Of a stretch of 64,000 nt of DNA, positions 26,323 to 35,048 are shown one piece after another. This DNA comes from Marinomonas rhizomae. GTDB taxonomy: Bacteria; Pseudomonadota; Gammaproteobacteria; Pseudomonadales; Marinomonadaceae. The notes beneath the pieces are model-generated. The model did not search any database. It saw only the letters and a list, made by a program, of their open reading frames with translations, and had not been told where the DNA came from. The stretch is from contig NZ_QNSE01000001.1 in the NCBI RefSeq assembly GCF_003315485.1, positions 186,001-250,000 on the forward strand, given 5' to 3'. The position numbers were made by a program, and so were the translations under genes. Every line of letters starts with the position of its first letter. Position 1 is the first letter of the stretch.

Positions 26323-26847
26323 TTAAAAGCTCAATCGAGCTGTTGCAGACATAATGTTGAAGTTGTCTGCTATTTGATAGTTTCCTGACAGCGAGAAGTG
26401 CGGGGTCAAATAATAGCCTAATGACAATTTGGTATTGTCTAAGCCATCTTGATCAGAATAAAGCGTGTGTGACAATCTTACTTCCAGACGATCTGATATC
26501 GTACTGTTAATGCCAACTCTAAAACTAAAATCTGAATCTGTGCTGCCTTCATAGTCGTTGTAGTGAATGAGGCCATAGATATTGCTCGCACTGCCAACAT
26601 CAATGGAAGAGCCTAGGCCTGCTTTTAAAATGTCGAAGTCATTTAGGTCTATGGACTCTACTGAGATGATCGGAATGATGGGTGTTTCAATAGAAGCCGT
26701 AAGTGCGGAATAATCACCGTCATCTGAACCTGCATCATAGTCCACGGTACCTAATGTGTAGTCCACGAATGTCATTGATGAGGCATGCGTATTCATAGAT
26801 AGGGAAATTATTGTCGCTGCAACTCCTGTGGCAATAATATTCTTCAT
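26323..26847 (-). CDS. Small outer-membrane beta-barrel-like protein, uncharacterised
   Basis: 174 residues. A clear signal peptide ends at THA near residue 22. The rest is a run of alternating polar/hydrophobic segments ending in a terminal phenylalanine (TARLSF), typical of an eight- to ten-stranded outer-membrane barrel. The early part is acidic (YDAGSDDGDYS). Strand-like segments include FSFRVGINSTISDRLEVRLSH (cited in part as RVGINSTISDRLEVRLSH). I do not recognise a specific family. AGAAATAC precedes the ATG. Confidence 0.7.
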   Translation of the reverse strand: MKNIIATGVAATIISLSMNTHASSMTFVDYTLGTVDYDAGSDDGDYSALTASIETPIIPIISVESIDLNDFDILKAGLGSSIDVGSASNIYGLIHYNDYEGSTDSDFSFRVGINSTISDRLEVRLSHTLYSDQDGLDNTKLSLGYYLTPHFSLSGNYQIADNFNIMSATARLSF

Positions 26848-27066
26848 GTATTTCTCCGTTAATTTGATAAATGAGAATGGACATTGAGTTTTATATTGTT
26901 TCCTACCTGTACTCCATCGGTTAGTTTTGAATAAACTTTAATCAAATGACTTCAGGTTTTTTCTTATACTTCTAATTTTTCGTCCAGCTTGATGATATAT
27001 AAGGTATTCTATATAGACGATTTTTTTGAATGTATATCGATTCCTCCATTTAATGAAGAAGGTATT

Positions 27067-27345
27067 ATGAAAAAAGCAATGAGAAAGCTCTGCTCCCCAG
27101 TATTGGGTGTGTTCGAGTCTGGCGAAGGGGAGTTTGACTATAAGCCATCCCATCGAACGATATTGATTGTGTTGGGGTTGCTTTGTTTTTTGCTTGCGAG
27201 TGTTTCTTTGGTTATGACGCTGATGACAGGTGAGGCGGCCGGTATCATTCCTATTATGGTGTTTTTTCTAATAGGGTTGGTGTGTGAAATTGTCGGACTG
27301 TTAGGAAGCGATCGAGCAGTGTCAAAAATTTGGAAACGCAGTTAA
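27067..27345 (+). CDS. Small inner-membrane protein, uncharacterised
   Basis: 92 residues from the ATG at 27067, which follows GAAGAAGG; the frame opens further upstream at 26989 without a ribosome site. Two hydrophobic helices (about residues 33-53 and 61-82) follow a soluble N-terminus with FESGEGEFDYKP. No named family recognised. A terminator lies downstream. Confidence 0.68.
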   Translation: MKKAMRKLCSPVLGVFESGEGEFDYKPSHRTILIVLGLLCFLLASVSLVMTLMTGEAAGIIPIMVFFLIGLVCEIVGLLGSDRAVSKIWKRS

Positions 27346-27385
27346 GTTGATGCTTTAAGATAGGATGTGGTCAGACATTGTTTTA

Positions 27386-27416
27386 GAAAAAATAAGCGAC
27401 CCTTAAGTCGCTTATT
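27386..27416 (-). terminator. Intrinsic terminator, mainly for the CpxP/Spy gene
   Basis: AATAAGCGAC (27391-27400) and GTCGCTTATT (27407-27416) form a 10-bp stem. On the minus strand it runs into TTTTTTC, a good U-tract; it can also serve the converging small membrane protein gene. Confidence 0.8.
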
Positions 27417-27455
27417 GTCTTTTCCAGTAGTGATAGTTAATAGTCACTAAGTGAC

Positions 27456-27995
27456 TTAGTGACGGTCTTTGTCATGACGGTGAGGCATATCGTCACCACG
27501 AGGTCTGTCATCACGACGAGGTCTATCGTCACCACAGTCTTCTAAGCGGTCTTTTTGCATTTCGATAAGCTTAGTTTTTTGCTCTGGGGTTAAAATACTC
27601 AGCATCTTGTACTGTTTACTTAGCATATCGACCTGACGCTCAATGTGTTTTTGAGACATTTCTTGTGCCAATTCAGTTGCCTTGGCTGGATCGAATTTAT
27701 CGGCAGTTAGTAGAGCATTGATTTTATCGAATCGCGCCATACGAGCGTTTTCTTCTTGGTCTTTTTTGTCTTTGAAGCGTTCTTTCATTTCTTCTTTGTT
27801 ACTTTTGCGAAGTGTTTTGAATTGCTCTTTTTGATTGTCTGTTAGGTTTAACTCTTTCATCATGCCGCGGTCTAGACCTGGACGACAGTCTTCTTGCGGG
27901 CCTTTGTGGTCTTTTCCGCCGAATGCAAATGCGCTAGTGCTTAATACTAGTGGTAAAACTACAGAGGCTAGAATAAGTTTTTTTGCCATTTTCAT
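27456..27995 (-). CDS. Spy/CpxP family periplasmic chaperone-like protein
   Basis: 179 residues. The signal peptide ends at AFA (near residue 24). The mature protein is helical and charged with two LTxxQ motifs, LNLTDNQKEQ (near residue 49) and LTPEQKTK (near 134), the mark of the Spy/CpxP family. CpxP inhibits the CpxA sensor and binds misfolded periplasmic proteins; Spy is an ATP-independent chaperone. The tail is a run of Asp, Arg and His (RPRRDDRPRGDDMPHRHD), possibly metal-binding. Divergent cpxRA and intervening CpxR boxes favour a CpxP role, as in the E. coli cpxP-cpxRA arrangement. AAGGAAG precedes the ATG. Confidence 0.88.
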   Translation of the reverse strand: MKMAKKLILASVVLPLVLSTSAFAFGGKDHKGPQEDCRPGLDRGMMKELNLTDNQKEQFKTLRKSNKEEMKERFKDKKDQEENARMARFDKINALLTADKFDPAKATELAQEMSQKHIERQVDMLSKQYKMLSILTPEQKTKLIEMQKDRLEDCGDDRPRRDDRPRGDDMPHRHDKDRH

Positions 27996-28080
27996 ACTTT
28001 CTTCCTTATATATTTTAGGGGATCAGATTATTGATAACTGCTGCGTTCTGAACGCATAGGAGTAGAATAGAGGTTGTAAG

Positions 28081-28116
28081 GTAAAGTGGCGTATCTGCTA
28101 GGTAAAGTATCGTAAA
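28081..28116 (+). promoter_or_regulatory. CpxR binding boxes between cpxP-like gene and cpxRA
   Basis: GTAAA-GTATC-GTAAA (28102-28116) exactly matches the CpxR consensus GTAAA-N5-GTAAA. A second, weaker box, GTAAA-GTGGC-GTATC, lies at 28081-28095, two helical turns away. The position in the divergent promoter region predicts activation of the CpxP/Spy gene and autoregulation of cpxRA. Confidence 0.8.
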
Positions 28117-28215
28117 GGCTGCATAGTGCTTGGCATTTCGACGTAAAATACTATCTATGAGCAAGGTGTTTGCTTGCTAGCTACTAATTAATCTAAACCG
28201 TTTTAGGAACTATTG

Positions 28216-28902
28216 ATGCCACATATTTTAATCATTGATGATGATGTTGAGTTGAGTGACTTACTCAAAGAGGTTTTATCTTTTGAAAATTGTGCTGTTT
28301 CTACTGCCTATGATGGTGAGGCGGGATTGGCTTCGATGGACGACAGCGTGGATTTGATCTTGCTTGATGTCATGATGCCTAAACTCAATGGTTTTGAGAC
28401 CTTAAAGCAGTTGCGTGAAAAATGGGATGTGCCTGTTTTAATGCTGACAGCAAAAGGTGAAGAGATTGATCGTGTGGTGGGGCTTGAGTTAGGTGCAGAC
28501 GATTATTTACCAAAGCCTTTTAGTGAACGCGAGTTGTTGGCTAGAATTCGAGCTATTTTACGTAGGACTCAGACAAGTAAAAATCAGCAACAAAATGATT
28601 TTGTGACGTACCGAGATATCAAGCTTTATCCGGGGCGTCTTGAAGCCTATTGCAATGGCGATCTATTAGATTTGACCAGTACTGAATTTGCTCTGCTGCA
28701 TCATTTCTTACTTCACCCAGGTCAAGTGTTAACAAAAGAAGTTCTAAGTCTTGATGTATTGGGCAAACGCTTGGCCGCTTTTGACCGAGCGATTGATATG
28801 CATGTGTCGAATTTACGTAAAAAGCTACCAGACTGGCCTAATGGCAAATCGCGTATTAAAACCTTACGTGGGCGCGGTTATTTGTTGGTGGAGGGCGATT
28901 GA
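28216..28902 (+). CDS. cpxR: Response regulator CpxR (OmpR family)
   Basis: 228 residues from the ATG at 28216, with AGGAAC seven bases upstream. The receiver domain has the acidic pocket IDDD, the phospho-acceptor in LLLDVMMPKLNG (near residue 51) and the lysine of YLPKPF (near 101). A winged-helix DNA-binding domain follows with DLTSTEFALLHHFL, FDRAIDMHVSNLRKKL and IKTLRGRGYLL. FDRAIDMHVSNLRKKL is characteristic of CpxR/RstA-type regulators. Its stop shares one base with the cpxA start. Confidence 0.92.
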   Translation: MPHILIIDDDVELSDLLKEVLSFENCAVSTAYDGEAGLASMDDSVDLILLDVMMPKLNGFETLKQLREKWDVPVLMLTAKGEEIDRVVGLELGADDYLPKPFSERELLARIRAILRRTQTSKNQQQNDFVTYRDIKLYPGRLEAYCNGDLLDLTSTEFALLHHFLLHPGQVLTKEVLSLDVLGKRLAAFDRAIDMHVSNLRKKLPDWPNGKSRIKTLRGRGYLLVEGD

Positions 28903-30290
28903 TGCGCTTACCAAAAATCACGAGTTTGTATGGGCGTATTTTTGCTATTTTTTGGTTTACCATGTTTTTGGTTATTTTAGCTGTGCTGGCGCTGCCTCAT
29001 TTAGATCCTCGTAAGTCACGAGATATTTCGCCTCCTCATTACGATCGTATGCTGAAAATACGCGATCAGATCGAGCAAAATTTTGCTTTTGCTCCAGATT
29101 TAACTCAAGTTCTGAATCGTCTAGAAGGCTGGTCTCGTCGTGGGCCAAACGATAATAAGCTGCGCCTTTTTATCTCTGACCTTGATGGTAATGTGATTAC
29201 GACTGATCGCCGTCCTGACTTTAGTTATAAAGCATTACGCAATTTTGTGACTTCTATTGATAACCCTCAGGAGCCCCAGCAAAAATTGTATGGAAAGACG
29301 TTGATCTCTGGCCCACTTCCTGTTCGGTTGGCTAAGCACGATTATTTTCTTTATATCGGAGCCCGCTGGAGTGAGCCTCCGCATTTTTTATTACAATTGT
29401 TTGATCACCCTTTTCGGTTGTTGTTGGCGGTAATGTTGGTCAGCACACCGCTGTTATTGTGGTTGGCGTGGGCCTTGAGTCAGCCTGCTCGTCGGCTTGA
29501 AAGGGCAGCGCAGCGCGTTGCACAAGGTGTGTTTGAAATTGATCCAGCACTTGAAAAAGGCACCTCAGAGTTTCGCCAAGCAGGGGCAAGTTTTAACCAA
29601 ATGGTGGAAGCGGTTAACTTGATGATTTCACGGCAGCAACGTTTGTTATCGGATATTTCCCATGAGCTGCGCTCGCCTTTGACACGTTTAAGAATGGCGC
29701 AGGCGTTAGCAAAACGAAAGCTGGGTGAAAGTACGGACTTAACGCGTATTGATACTGAGGCTCAGCGCCTTGAGCAAATGATAGGCAAGCTGCTTGAACT
29801 GTCTAGTGTGCAAGTAGATAGCCATTTGAACCGAGAGATTCAGCCATTATCGAGTCTTTTTGATGGTTTATTGGCGGATAGTCAATTTGAAGCTGAGCAA
29901 GTAGGAAAGACTTTGCTTATGTCAGAGGTTCCTCATCGAATGATTCATTGTCATCCGCAGCTGTTGATGAGTGCTTTGGAAAATATTATTCGTAATGCCA
30001 TTCATTATGGTAAAAAACAAGTGTTGTTTTCTCTGACTGTGCATTCGGATATGTTATCTATTCGAGTGGAGGACGATGGTGATGGTGTGCCTGATGATGA
30101 ATTTGACTCTATTTTCCGGCCTTTTTATCGTGTTTCCACAGCACGTGATCGACACAGTGGCGGTGCGGGGTTGGGTTTAGCCATCGCAGAGAATGCAATT
30201 CGTCAGCATAATGGTACGATCAAAGCCGCTCGAAGCTCATTAGGAGGGCTGTTGGTGGAAGTAACCTTGCCACTGCAAAAAGCGCCCTAA
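28902..30290 (+). CDS. cpxA: Sensor histidine kinase CpxA
   Basis: 462-residue inner-membrane kinase. The first helix is at about residues 10-30 and the second near 165-190, enclosing a periplasmic sensor domain. HAMP follows, then the H-box SDISHELRSPLTRLRMAQAL, whose histidine is phosphorylated (near residue 252). N-box SALENIIRNAIHYG and G-boxes EDDGDGVPDD and SGGAGLGLAIAE complete the ATPase. The start ATG overlaps the cpxR stop by one base. Assignment to CpxA rests on these motifs, CpxR pairing and the neighbouring CpxP/Spy gene. Confidence 0.9.
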   Translation: MRLPKITSLYGRIFAIFWFTMFLVILAVLALPHLDPRKSRDISPPHYDRMLKIRDQIEQNFAFAPDLTQVLNRLEGWSRRGPNDNKLRLFISDLDGNVITTDRRPDFSYKALRNFVTSIDNPQEPQQKLYGKTLISGPLPVRLAKHDYFLYIGARWSEPPHFLLQLFDHPFRLLLAVMLVSTPLLLWLAWALSQPARRLERAAQRVAQGVFEIDPALEKGTSEFRQAGASFNQMVEAVNLMISRQQRLLSDISHELRSPLTRLRMAQALAKRKLGESTDLTRIDTEAQRLEQMIGKLLELSSVQVDSHLNREIQPLSSLFDGLLADSQFEAEQVGKTLLMSEVPHRMIHCHPQLLMSALENIIRNAIHYGKKQVLFSLTVHSDMLSIRVEDDGDGVPDDEFDSIFRPFYRVSTARDRHSGGAGLGLAIAENAIRQHNGTIKAARSSLGGLLVEVTLPLQKAP

Positions 30291-30572
30291 TCGCTTTAAA
30301 TATCTGTTTATTAGTAGACAAAGCGATTAATTCGGCTCATATTAGAAATGCATTTTTCTTATTCTGCATTCGGTTAATTGCTTTTCCCAAAAGCTACCCC
30401 TAAAAGTACTGAGTAACGCAGAGAGTGTTTCTCTCTCGCACCTTGCCTTTTTTATATTTTATTTGAATAAGAAGTTTGTTAATAAGCGTTTGGTCTATTT
30501 GCTTAGACTCGTTTTGTAAAAACAAGAAAAGGAAAAAGCTTTGTCGCTTTTTTCTAAAACCATAGGTAATAC

Positions 30573-30794
30573 ATGATAGATACAGCCAAAGAATTTGTAC
30601 TACAGCGCATTTGCATTTTTGCAAGCCAGAATTTTGACCCCAATTCAGATACACAAGTTGTTGGGTTATTGAAAAGTAAATTCAACATACGTTTGCCGCA
30701 GCGACGTTCTATTAATGAGTCTTTATCCTCTTCCGTTAGTGATCATGAAATTATTGCTTTGATTCTAAAATATCGTTCGATGACTGAATCATAA
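30573..30794 (+). CDS. Small conserved-looking hypothetical protein
   Basis: 73-residue soluble protein with a composition that looks genuine: an amphipathic N-terminal helix (DTAKEFVLQRICIFASQNF), an Asn/Asp-rich turn, and LPQRRSINESL followed by SDHEIIALILKYR. AGGT precedes the ATG weakly. I cannot name a family. The competing antisense frame at 30400-30654 has poor coding character. Confidence 0.55.
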   Translation: MIDTAKEFVLQRICIFASQNFDPNSDTQVVGLLKSKFNIRLPQRRSINESLSSSVSDHEIIALILKYRSMTES

Positions 30795-30814
30795 GTTTAT
30801 ACCTGTCGTCTGCT

Positions 30815-31558
30815 TTATTTTTTGACACACACAAAGATTGCGTTGCCAGACTGCTGATTCCAGGGGATGATTTTGTCATGCTCGTGCTCAAAAATATGAA
30901 CGTCAAAGTAGGGTTTTAGTAAATCTTGAAGCTCACTAAAACTCAATGCCACCATTGGATGCTCATCTGCCCAACGTTGAGTTTGTAGCGCAGTGGCTTT
31001 TTCAATACTTAGCTTTAGTGTCTGTTTGTTCCCTTCACCACAATAATACCAAGAAGAACCAAACGAGAATTCACTCTCGTCATGCACAACACTGTGCTTT
31101 GCAGATAGGCTATTGTCTATGTGGTTTTTATCTACCGAATTAAAGCAAAAAACGCCACCGCTACTGAGTGAGTTGTATACGCTTTGAATGCAACTTGTTA
31201 GGTTTTTAATGTCGCCACTGTAATGAACCGAGTATAAAAAACAGGTGATCAAGTCGTAGGGCTCGGCCACATTAAATTCACACATATTACCGAGTTCGAA
31301 CCGCGCCCCAGGGCATCGCAGCTTAGCAATATCTAGCATAGGTTGATTAATGTCTAGGCCGCTAGATTGATAGCCGGCTTGGCTAAGATAGTGAATATGT
31401 GGACCAGTACCACAAGCCAAATCTAAATGCTGCTTTCCACTATTTCCAAATATTTGATGAAGCCGGTGTGCGCTGTTGCTTTGGGCTTGATAATTAATAT
31501 CGGCACACATTAAATCGTAATAGTTGGATAAGTCCGTGTAGAGCGCATTGTCAGACAT
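30815..31558 (-). CDS. Class I SAM-dependent methyltransferase
   Basis: 247 residues from the ATG at 31558, chosen for a GAG-type ribosome site and a natural N-terminus (MSDNALYTDLSNYYDLMCAD); the frame opens eight codons earlier. Motif I is HLDLACGTGPHIHYL (near residue 47), followed by GLDINQPMLDIAK and CFLYSVHYSG. The substrate is unknown. It converges on the small gene to its left. Confidence 0.85.
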   Translation of the reverse strand: MSDNALYTDLSNYYDLMCADINYQAQSNSAHRLHQIFGNSGKQHLDLACGTGPHIHYLSQAGYQSSGLDINQPMLDIAKLRCPGARFELGNMCEFNVAEPYDLITCFLYSVHYSGDIKNLTSCIQSVYNSLSSGGVFCFNSVDKNHIDNSLSAKHSVVHDESEFSFGSSWYYCGEGNKQTLKLSIEKATALQTQRWADEHPMVALSFSELQDLLKPYFDVHIFEHEHDKIIPWNQQSGNAIFVCVKK

Positions 31559-31680
31559 TTTTTCACTCGGCGAGTAGGTCATAGGGTAGGTGAAATTTGA
31601 TGGCGCATAATATAGTAGATACTTTCGTTCGACTACAAAAATGTTTAGGCGGGAATGAAGGTGGTAATGCTTGAAATTAA

Positions 31681-31719
31681 GACAAACAGGAGCAAAGAGT
31701 GACTTTGCTCCTGTTTGTC
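31681..31719 (-). terminator. Perfect 17-bp hairpin downstream of the purine permease
   Basis: The two arms, 31681-31697 and 31703-31719, are exactly complementary with a 5-base loop. It starts about 20 bp past the permease stop on the minus strand. There is no strong U-tract, so it may act as a 3' stabiliser as well as a terminator. Confidence 0.65.
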
Positions 31720-31739
31720 TTGGTATGTCGTTATCTTAT

Positions 31740-33032
31740 TTAAACGAAGATAAAGAATTTAGCGATAAACAAGGCTGCTAAAAGGTATACGGCAACGCCT
31801 ACTGTCTTGCCTTGGCCTGATAGGAGTTTGATCACCGCGTAGCTGATAAAAGACAATGCAATGCCATCTGCGATTGAGTAGGTTAGTGGCATTGTGAATG
31901 CTGCAATTAGAACTGGTGCGGCTTCAGTAATATCATCCCAATCTACGTGCGCTAGGCTGCTTGTCATTAATACTGCAACGTACATTAGTGCGCCAGCCGT
32001 TGCATAAGCAGGAATAGATCCAGCCAATGGGGCAAAGAACAAGCTTAGTATAAACAACAATGCAACAACGACAGCGGTTAGCCCTGTACGTCCACCAGCA
32101 GCAACGCCAGAAGCACTTTCGATATAGCTTGTTGTTGAAGAGGTACCTAATGCAGCACCGACAACAGTTGCTCCGGAATCGGCTAATAAAGCTTTTTTAA
32201 GGCGAGGTAGTTTGCCTTCTTTATCTAGTAGTCCACCACGCTGACCAACGCCAATCAATGTGCCTGAAGTATCAAATAAATCGACAAAGAAAAAAGCGAA
32301 GATCACGCTTAGCATGCTTATTTGGAAAGCACCTTCTATGTCCATTGCAAGGAAAGTAGGAGCAACAGAGGGTGGCATAGAAACCACGCCACCAAATTCA
32401 TTTTGACCAAATAGAATTGACAAAACAGTGACGAAAAGAATGCCAATCATTACAGCGCCAGTGATATTCAAATACGCCAAAGCACAGATTACAAAAAATC
32501 CAAGCAGGCCATAAATCGCTGAAGGTGAAGATAAATCACCTAGAGATACCATGGTGGCAGGGTTTTCGACAATAATGCCTGAATTTTGCAGCGCAATCAT
32601 GGCGAGGAAAAGGCCGATACCTGCTGCAATCCCTAGTTTCAACGAGGACGGAATGGCATTTATGACCCATTCACGAATTTTAAAAATACTGATAAAGATA
32701 AAAAGAATACCAGATAAGAAAACAGCGCCGAGTGCTTGTTCCCATGTGTAGCCCATGCCTAAGACTACACCGTAAGTAAAGAAGGCGTTTAATCCCATGC
32801 CTGGTGCAAGAGCAATCGGATAATTTGCGTATAAGCCCATAATCAAGCAACCAATTGCAGCAGCAAGACAGGTTGCGACAAATACGGCGCCTTGATCCAT
32901 TCCTGCTTGAGCAAGAATAGAAGGGTTAACGAAAATAATATAAGCCATCGTTAGGAAGGTAGTGATACCTCCGACAACTTCATTACGTACTGTGGTGTTG
33001 TGCGCTTTAAGTTGAAAATAACGTTCGAGCAT
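31740..33032 (-). CDS. NCS2-type purine permease (AzgA/GhxP-like)
   Basis: 430 residues with about 12-14 hydrophobic helices, COG2252 family; E. coli relatives carry adenine, hypoxanthine or guanine by proton symport. Typical motifs are NEVVGGITTFLTMAYIIFVNP in the N-terminus (cited in part as GGITTFLTMAYIIFVNPS), GMGLNAFFTYGVVLGMG, FFFVDLFDTSGTLIGV and TSSTTSYIESASGVAAGGRT; the last is the substrate-binding signature. The 5' leader has a long inverted repeat at 33063-33114. Confidence 0.92.
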   Translation of the reverse strand: MLERYFQLKAHNTTVRNEVVGGITTFLTMAYIIFVNPSILAQAGMDQGAVFVATCLAAAIGCLIMGLYANYPIALAPGMGLNAFFTYGVVLGMGYTWEQALGAVFLSGILFIFISIFKIREWVINAIPSSLKLGIAAGIGLFLAMIALQNSGIIVENPATMVSLGDLSSPSAIYGLLGFFVICALAYLNITGAVMIGILFVTVLSILFGQNEFGGVVSMPPSVAPTFLAMDIEGAFQISMLSVIFAFFFVDLFDTSGTLIGVGQRGGLLDKEGKLPRLKKALLADSGATVVGAALGTSSTTSYIESASGVAAGGRTGLTAVVVALLFILSLFFAPLAGSIPAYATAGALMYVAVLMTSSLAHVDWDDITEAAPVLIAAFTMPLTYSIADGIALSFISYAVIKLLSGQGKTVGVAVYLLAALFIAKFFIFV

Positions 33033-33062
33033 GAGGGGGACCTTTTGCTAGTAGACGATGGC

Positions 33063-33114
33063 GATTATTTTATTGTGAATTTACGGACCTAAGTCGCCTC
33101 ACAATAAAATGCGC
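33063..33114 (-). promoter_or_regulatory. Long inverted repeat in the leader of the purine permease gene
   Basis: ATTTTATTGTGA (33067-33078) and TCACAATAAAAT (33099-33110) are perfect 12-bp arms around a 20-base loop; flanking bases extend the pairing (GGCG at 33061-ish with CGCC at 33112-ish). The structure lies about 30-80 bases upstream of the start codon. It could be an operator or a structured leader. It does not match the purine riboswitch core as I know it. Confidence 0.6.
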
Positions 33115-33230
33115 CGGGATAATTTAGTAACTGATCATTTGGTCAGTAAGTAATTTCGGCGCAAGTATAAAAAATTCGAGATGATTTGGGGAGATAAATT
33201 GCAATAAATAATCGTTAAGGCAGGATTTAG

Positions 33231-33265
33231 CAGTAAAAACACACTGATGTTGTGAGTTTTTACTG
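33231..33265 (-). terminator. Hairpin downstream of the TraB/GumN gene
   Basis: CAGTAAAAAC (33231-33240) and GTTTTTACTG (33256-33265) pair, with inner CAC/GTG extending the stem. It lies about 43 bp after the stop of the minus-strand TraB/GumN gene. Terminator function is plausible but the U-tract is inside the arm. Confidence 0.5.
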
Positions 33266-33307
33266 TTTATTGGGGGCTTGCCGTATAAGGCACAGTAAAT
33301 GAGGGGG

Positions 33308-34168
33308 TTATAATTTAGAGACTTGGTAACCAACAGCTTCAAGTTTAGTTAGTAAACTATCTGGACCTGCAAGGTGCATCGCCCCAACCATGATGAATTC
33401 GACTTCGTCATTTTTGAGCATGTTTTCAATTTTCGGCATCCATAGGTTATTTCGCTCCACTAGAAGTGATTGATACACCTCAGGGTAATCTTGCTTAAAA
33501 TCTTTTAATTCGATGTCTGCCATGGATTTCATATCACCTTTTCGCCAGCTTTTTCTGAGCTCATTCATCGTGTTTGGCATATCTTTGATATCAGATAAGG
33601 TGTAGTTAATTACTTCGTTATTGTCTTGATCGTTGAGGTTGCTGAGCATGTCAACTTGGGCTTGGGGTTCTTCTAGCCAGCTTTTAGGTTTATGGTCTTG
33701 TTGCGCCTTTTTTGCATAGAACTGATCAACACCTTCGCTGGTAAAGCCGAGATGCTTTAATTCAATCATGCTGAGAGAAATAGCAAGTGCACTGGGTTTT
33801 AGGTGTTGGATTGCAGTAATGGGGATTTGTCTGGCGTTCAAATAGATTTTTAGTGATCGATAGGTGTCTGGTGAGATGACTTGATCTATGGTGGTGCCAT
33901 CGGAATAAGACAACTCTGATTGCATTTTCCTTATGAAAGCTGAGTTTCCTAGGGTTTCCATATCTGTTTCAAAAACAACGCTGTCACAGGCTTGATAGGC
34001 CTTATCGTAAGCTTTTGGTAAAGGGTAGTCTTGTGGCGTGAGTAAATGAATTGTACCGCCAATGTAGAGCGTATTGGTACCTGATGATACTTTCCAGACA
34101 GAGGCTGCTTGGGTTTGAAATGTGGCGGCTGCAAGTAGAGTTAGACCAAGTTTTCTGAAAAAATGCAT
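33308..34168 (-). CDS. TraB/GumN family protein
   Basis: 286 residues with a signal peptide ending at TQAAS. The family pattern is strong: SVWKVSSGTNTLYIGGTIHLL, then YPLPKAYDKAYQACDSVVFETD (both cited in cores GGTIHLL and YPLPKAYDKAY), and near the C-terminus a conserved VGAMHLAGPDSLLTKL. The paired GTIH and GAMHL motifs with a glutamate resemble the putative metalloprotease site of the TraB/Tiki superfamily. The role in bacteria is unclear. Confidence 0.87.
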   Translation of the reverse strand: MHFFRKLGLTLLAAATFQTQAASVWKVSSGTNTLYIGGTIHLLTPQDYPLPKAYDKAYQACDSVVFETDMETLGNSAFIRKMQSELSYSDGTTIDQVISPDTYRSLKIYLNARQIPITAIQHLKPSALAISLSMIELKHLGFTSEGVDQFYAKKAQQDHKPKSWLEEPQAQVDMLSNLNDQDNNEVINYTLSDIKDMPNTMNELRKSWRKGDMKSMADIELKDFKQDYPEVYQSLLVERNNLWMPKIENMLKNDEVEFIMVGAMHLAGPDSLLTKLEAVGYQVSKL

Positions 34169-34388
34169 TAGATACCTGAATGATATTGTTAATCTTTTAT
34201 AGGTTTTAGTGTACCTATTTCAATGGTGAGCGGAAGGGGGGGTTGATAGTTGTGCAGCTTTTTTCTCATTTATTGCTACGAAATAGGTAAAATTTAGTAA
34301 GTCCAGAACCCCATAAAGAATGGCTGGTTTAATCAGTAAAAGTGATATTATCCTTGTTCTTATTTAATTCGAGTGGGTGAGTTTTTTG

Positions 34389-34925
34389 ATGCAAAATGAG
34401 TTTGTCTCTGTAGGGTTAATTAATCCCAAAAGCCCTTCAAATGTTGGTTCTGTGATGAGGGCAGCGGGTTGCTATCAAGTAAATCAAGTTGTGTATTCTG
34501 GTAATCGATATGATCGAGCAAAAAAAATGTCGACGGATACCAAAAAAGCGACTTCTTCCATTCCTTTAATAAATGTGGACAGTCTTGGCGTTGATGATTT
34601 AATTGATGCGGTGGATGGTGATACTAAAATTGTATGTGTTGATCTAATTCAAGGTGCAACACCCTTACCTGCATTTAAACACCCAGATAAGGCCTTATAT
34701 ATTTTTGGGCCAGAAGACGGCACGATAGGACAAAAAGTTGTTGATAGAGCTGACTTTGTTGTCTTTGTTCCGACGGTGGGTTGTATGAATCTTGCCGCAT
34801 CAGTGAACGTTCTGCTTTATGACCGCCTGGCTAAGTCTGTTCAATCGTTCGCTGGCGACGAACTAATTCGCCAGAGTAAAGATGTTAATAATAACGTGAA
34901 GGTTCGCTCTAATATTCAAAAGTAA
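34389..34925 (+). CDS. TrmH/SpoU-family RNA methyltransferase
   Basis: 178 residues from the ATG at 34389, preceded by GTGGGTGAG; an in-frame GTG at 34377 is an alternative. It is a SPOUT enzyme that methylates ribose in RNA. Motif 1 is NPKSPSNVGSVMRAAGCYQ, motif 2 LYIFGPEDGTIGQKVVDRAD and motif 3 VPTVGCMNLAASVNVLLYD, which together form the trefoil-knot cofactor site. It lacks the N-terminal substrate-binding extension, so it is a compact form with unknown target. Confidence 0.88.
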   Translation: MQNEFVSVGLINPKSPSNVGSVMRAAGCYQVNQVVYSGNRYDRAKKMSTDTKKATSSIPLINVDSLGVDDLIDAVDGDTKIVCVDLIQGATPLPAFKHPDKALYIFGPEDGTIGQKVVDRADFVVFVPTVGCMNLAASVNVLLYDRLAKSVQSFAGDELIRQSKDVNNNVKVRSNIQK

Positions 34926-35048
34926 GGCTTTTAAGTGTAAGGCTCTGTTGTTTTCTTATCTATTACTTTGCATATAGTTAGCAGAATTTTGACTGTGATA
35001 AGTTTGTATCAATGCAAAAATATCTCTTAAACCTGATTGGCGATTAGG

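Noticed and set aside
30400..30654. 84-codon minus-strand frame
   Set aside because: Overlaps the better-looking small gene at 30573-30794; composition is driven by A/T-rich DNA.
33063..33114. Classic purine riboswitch
   Set aside because: The conserved three-way-junction core and loop-loop words could not be found; only a long hairpin is evident.
33124..33342. 72-codon minus-strand frame after the TraB/GumN gene
   Set aside because: Overlaps the TraB/GumN 3' end and a hairpin; no coding signal.
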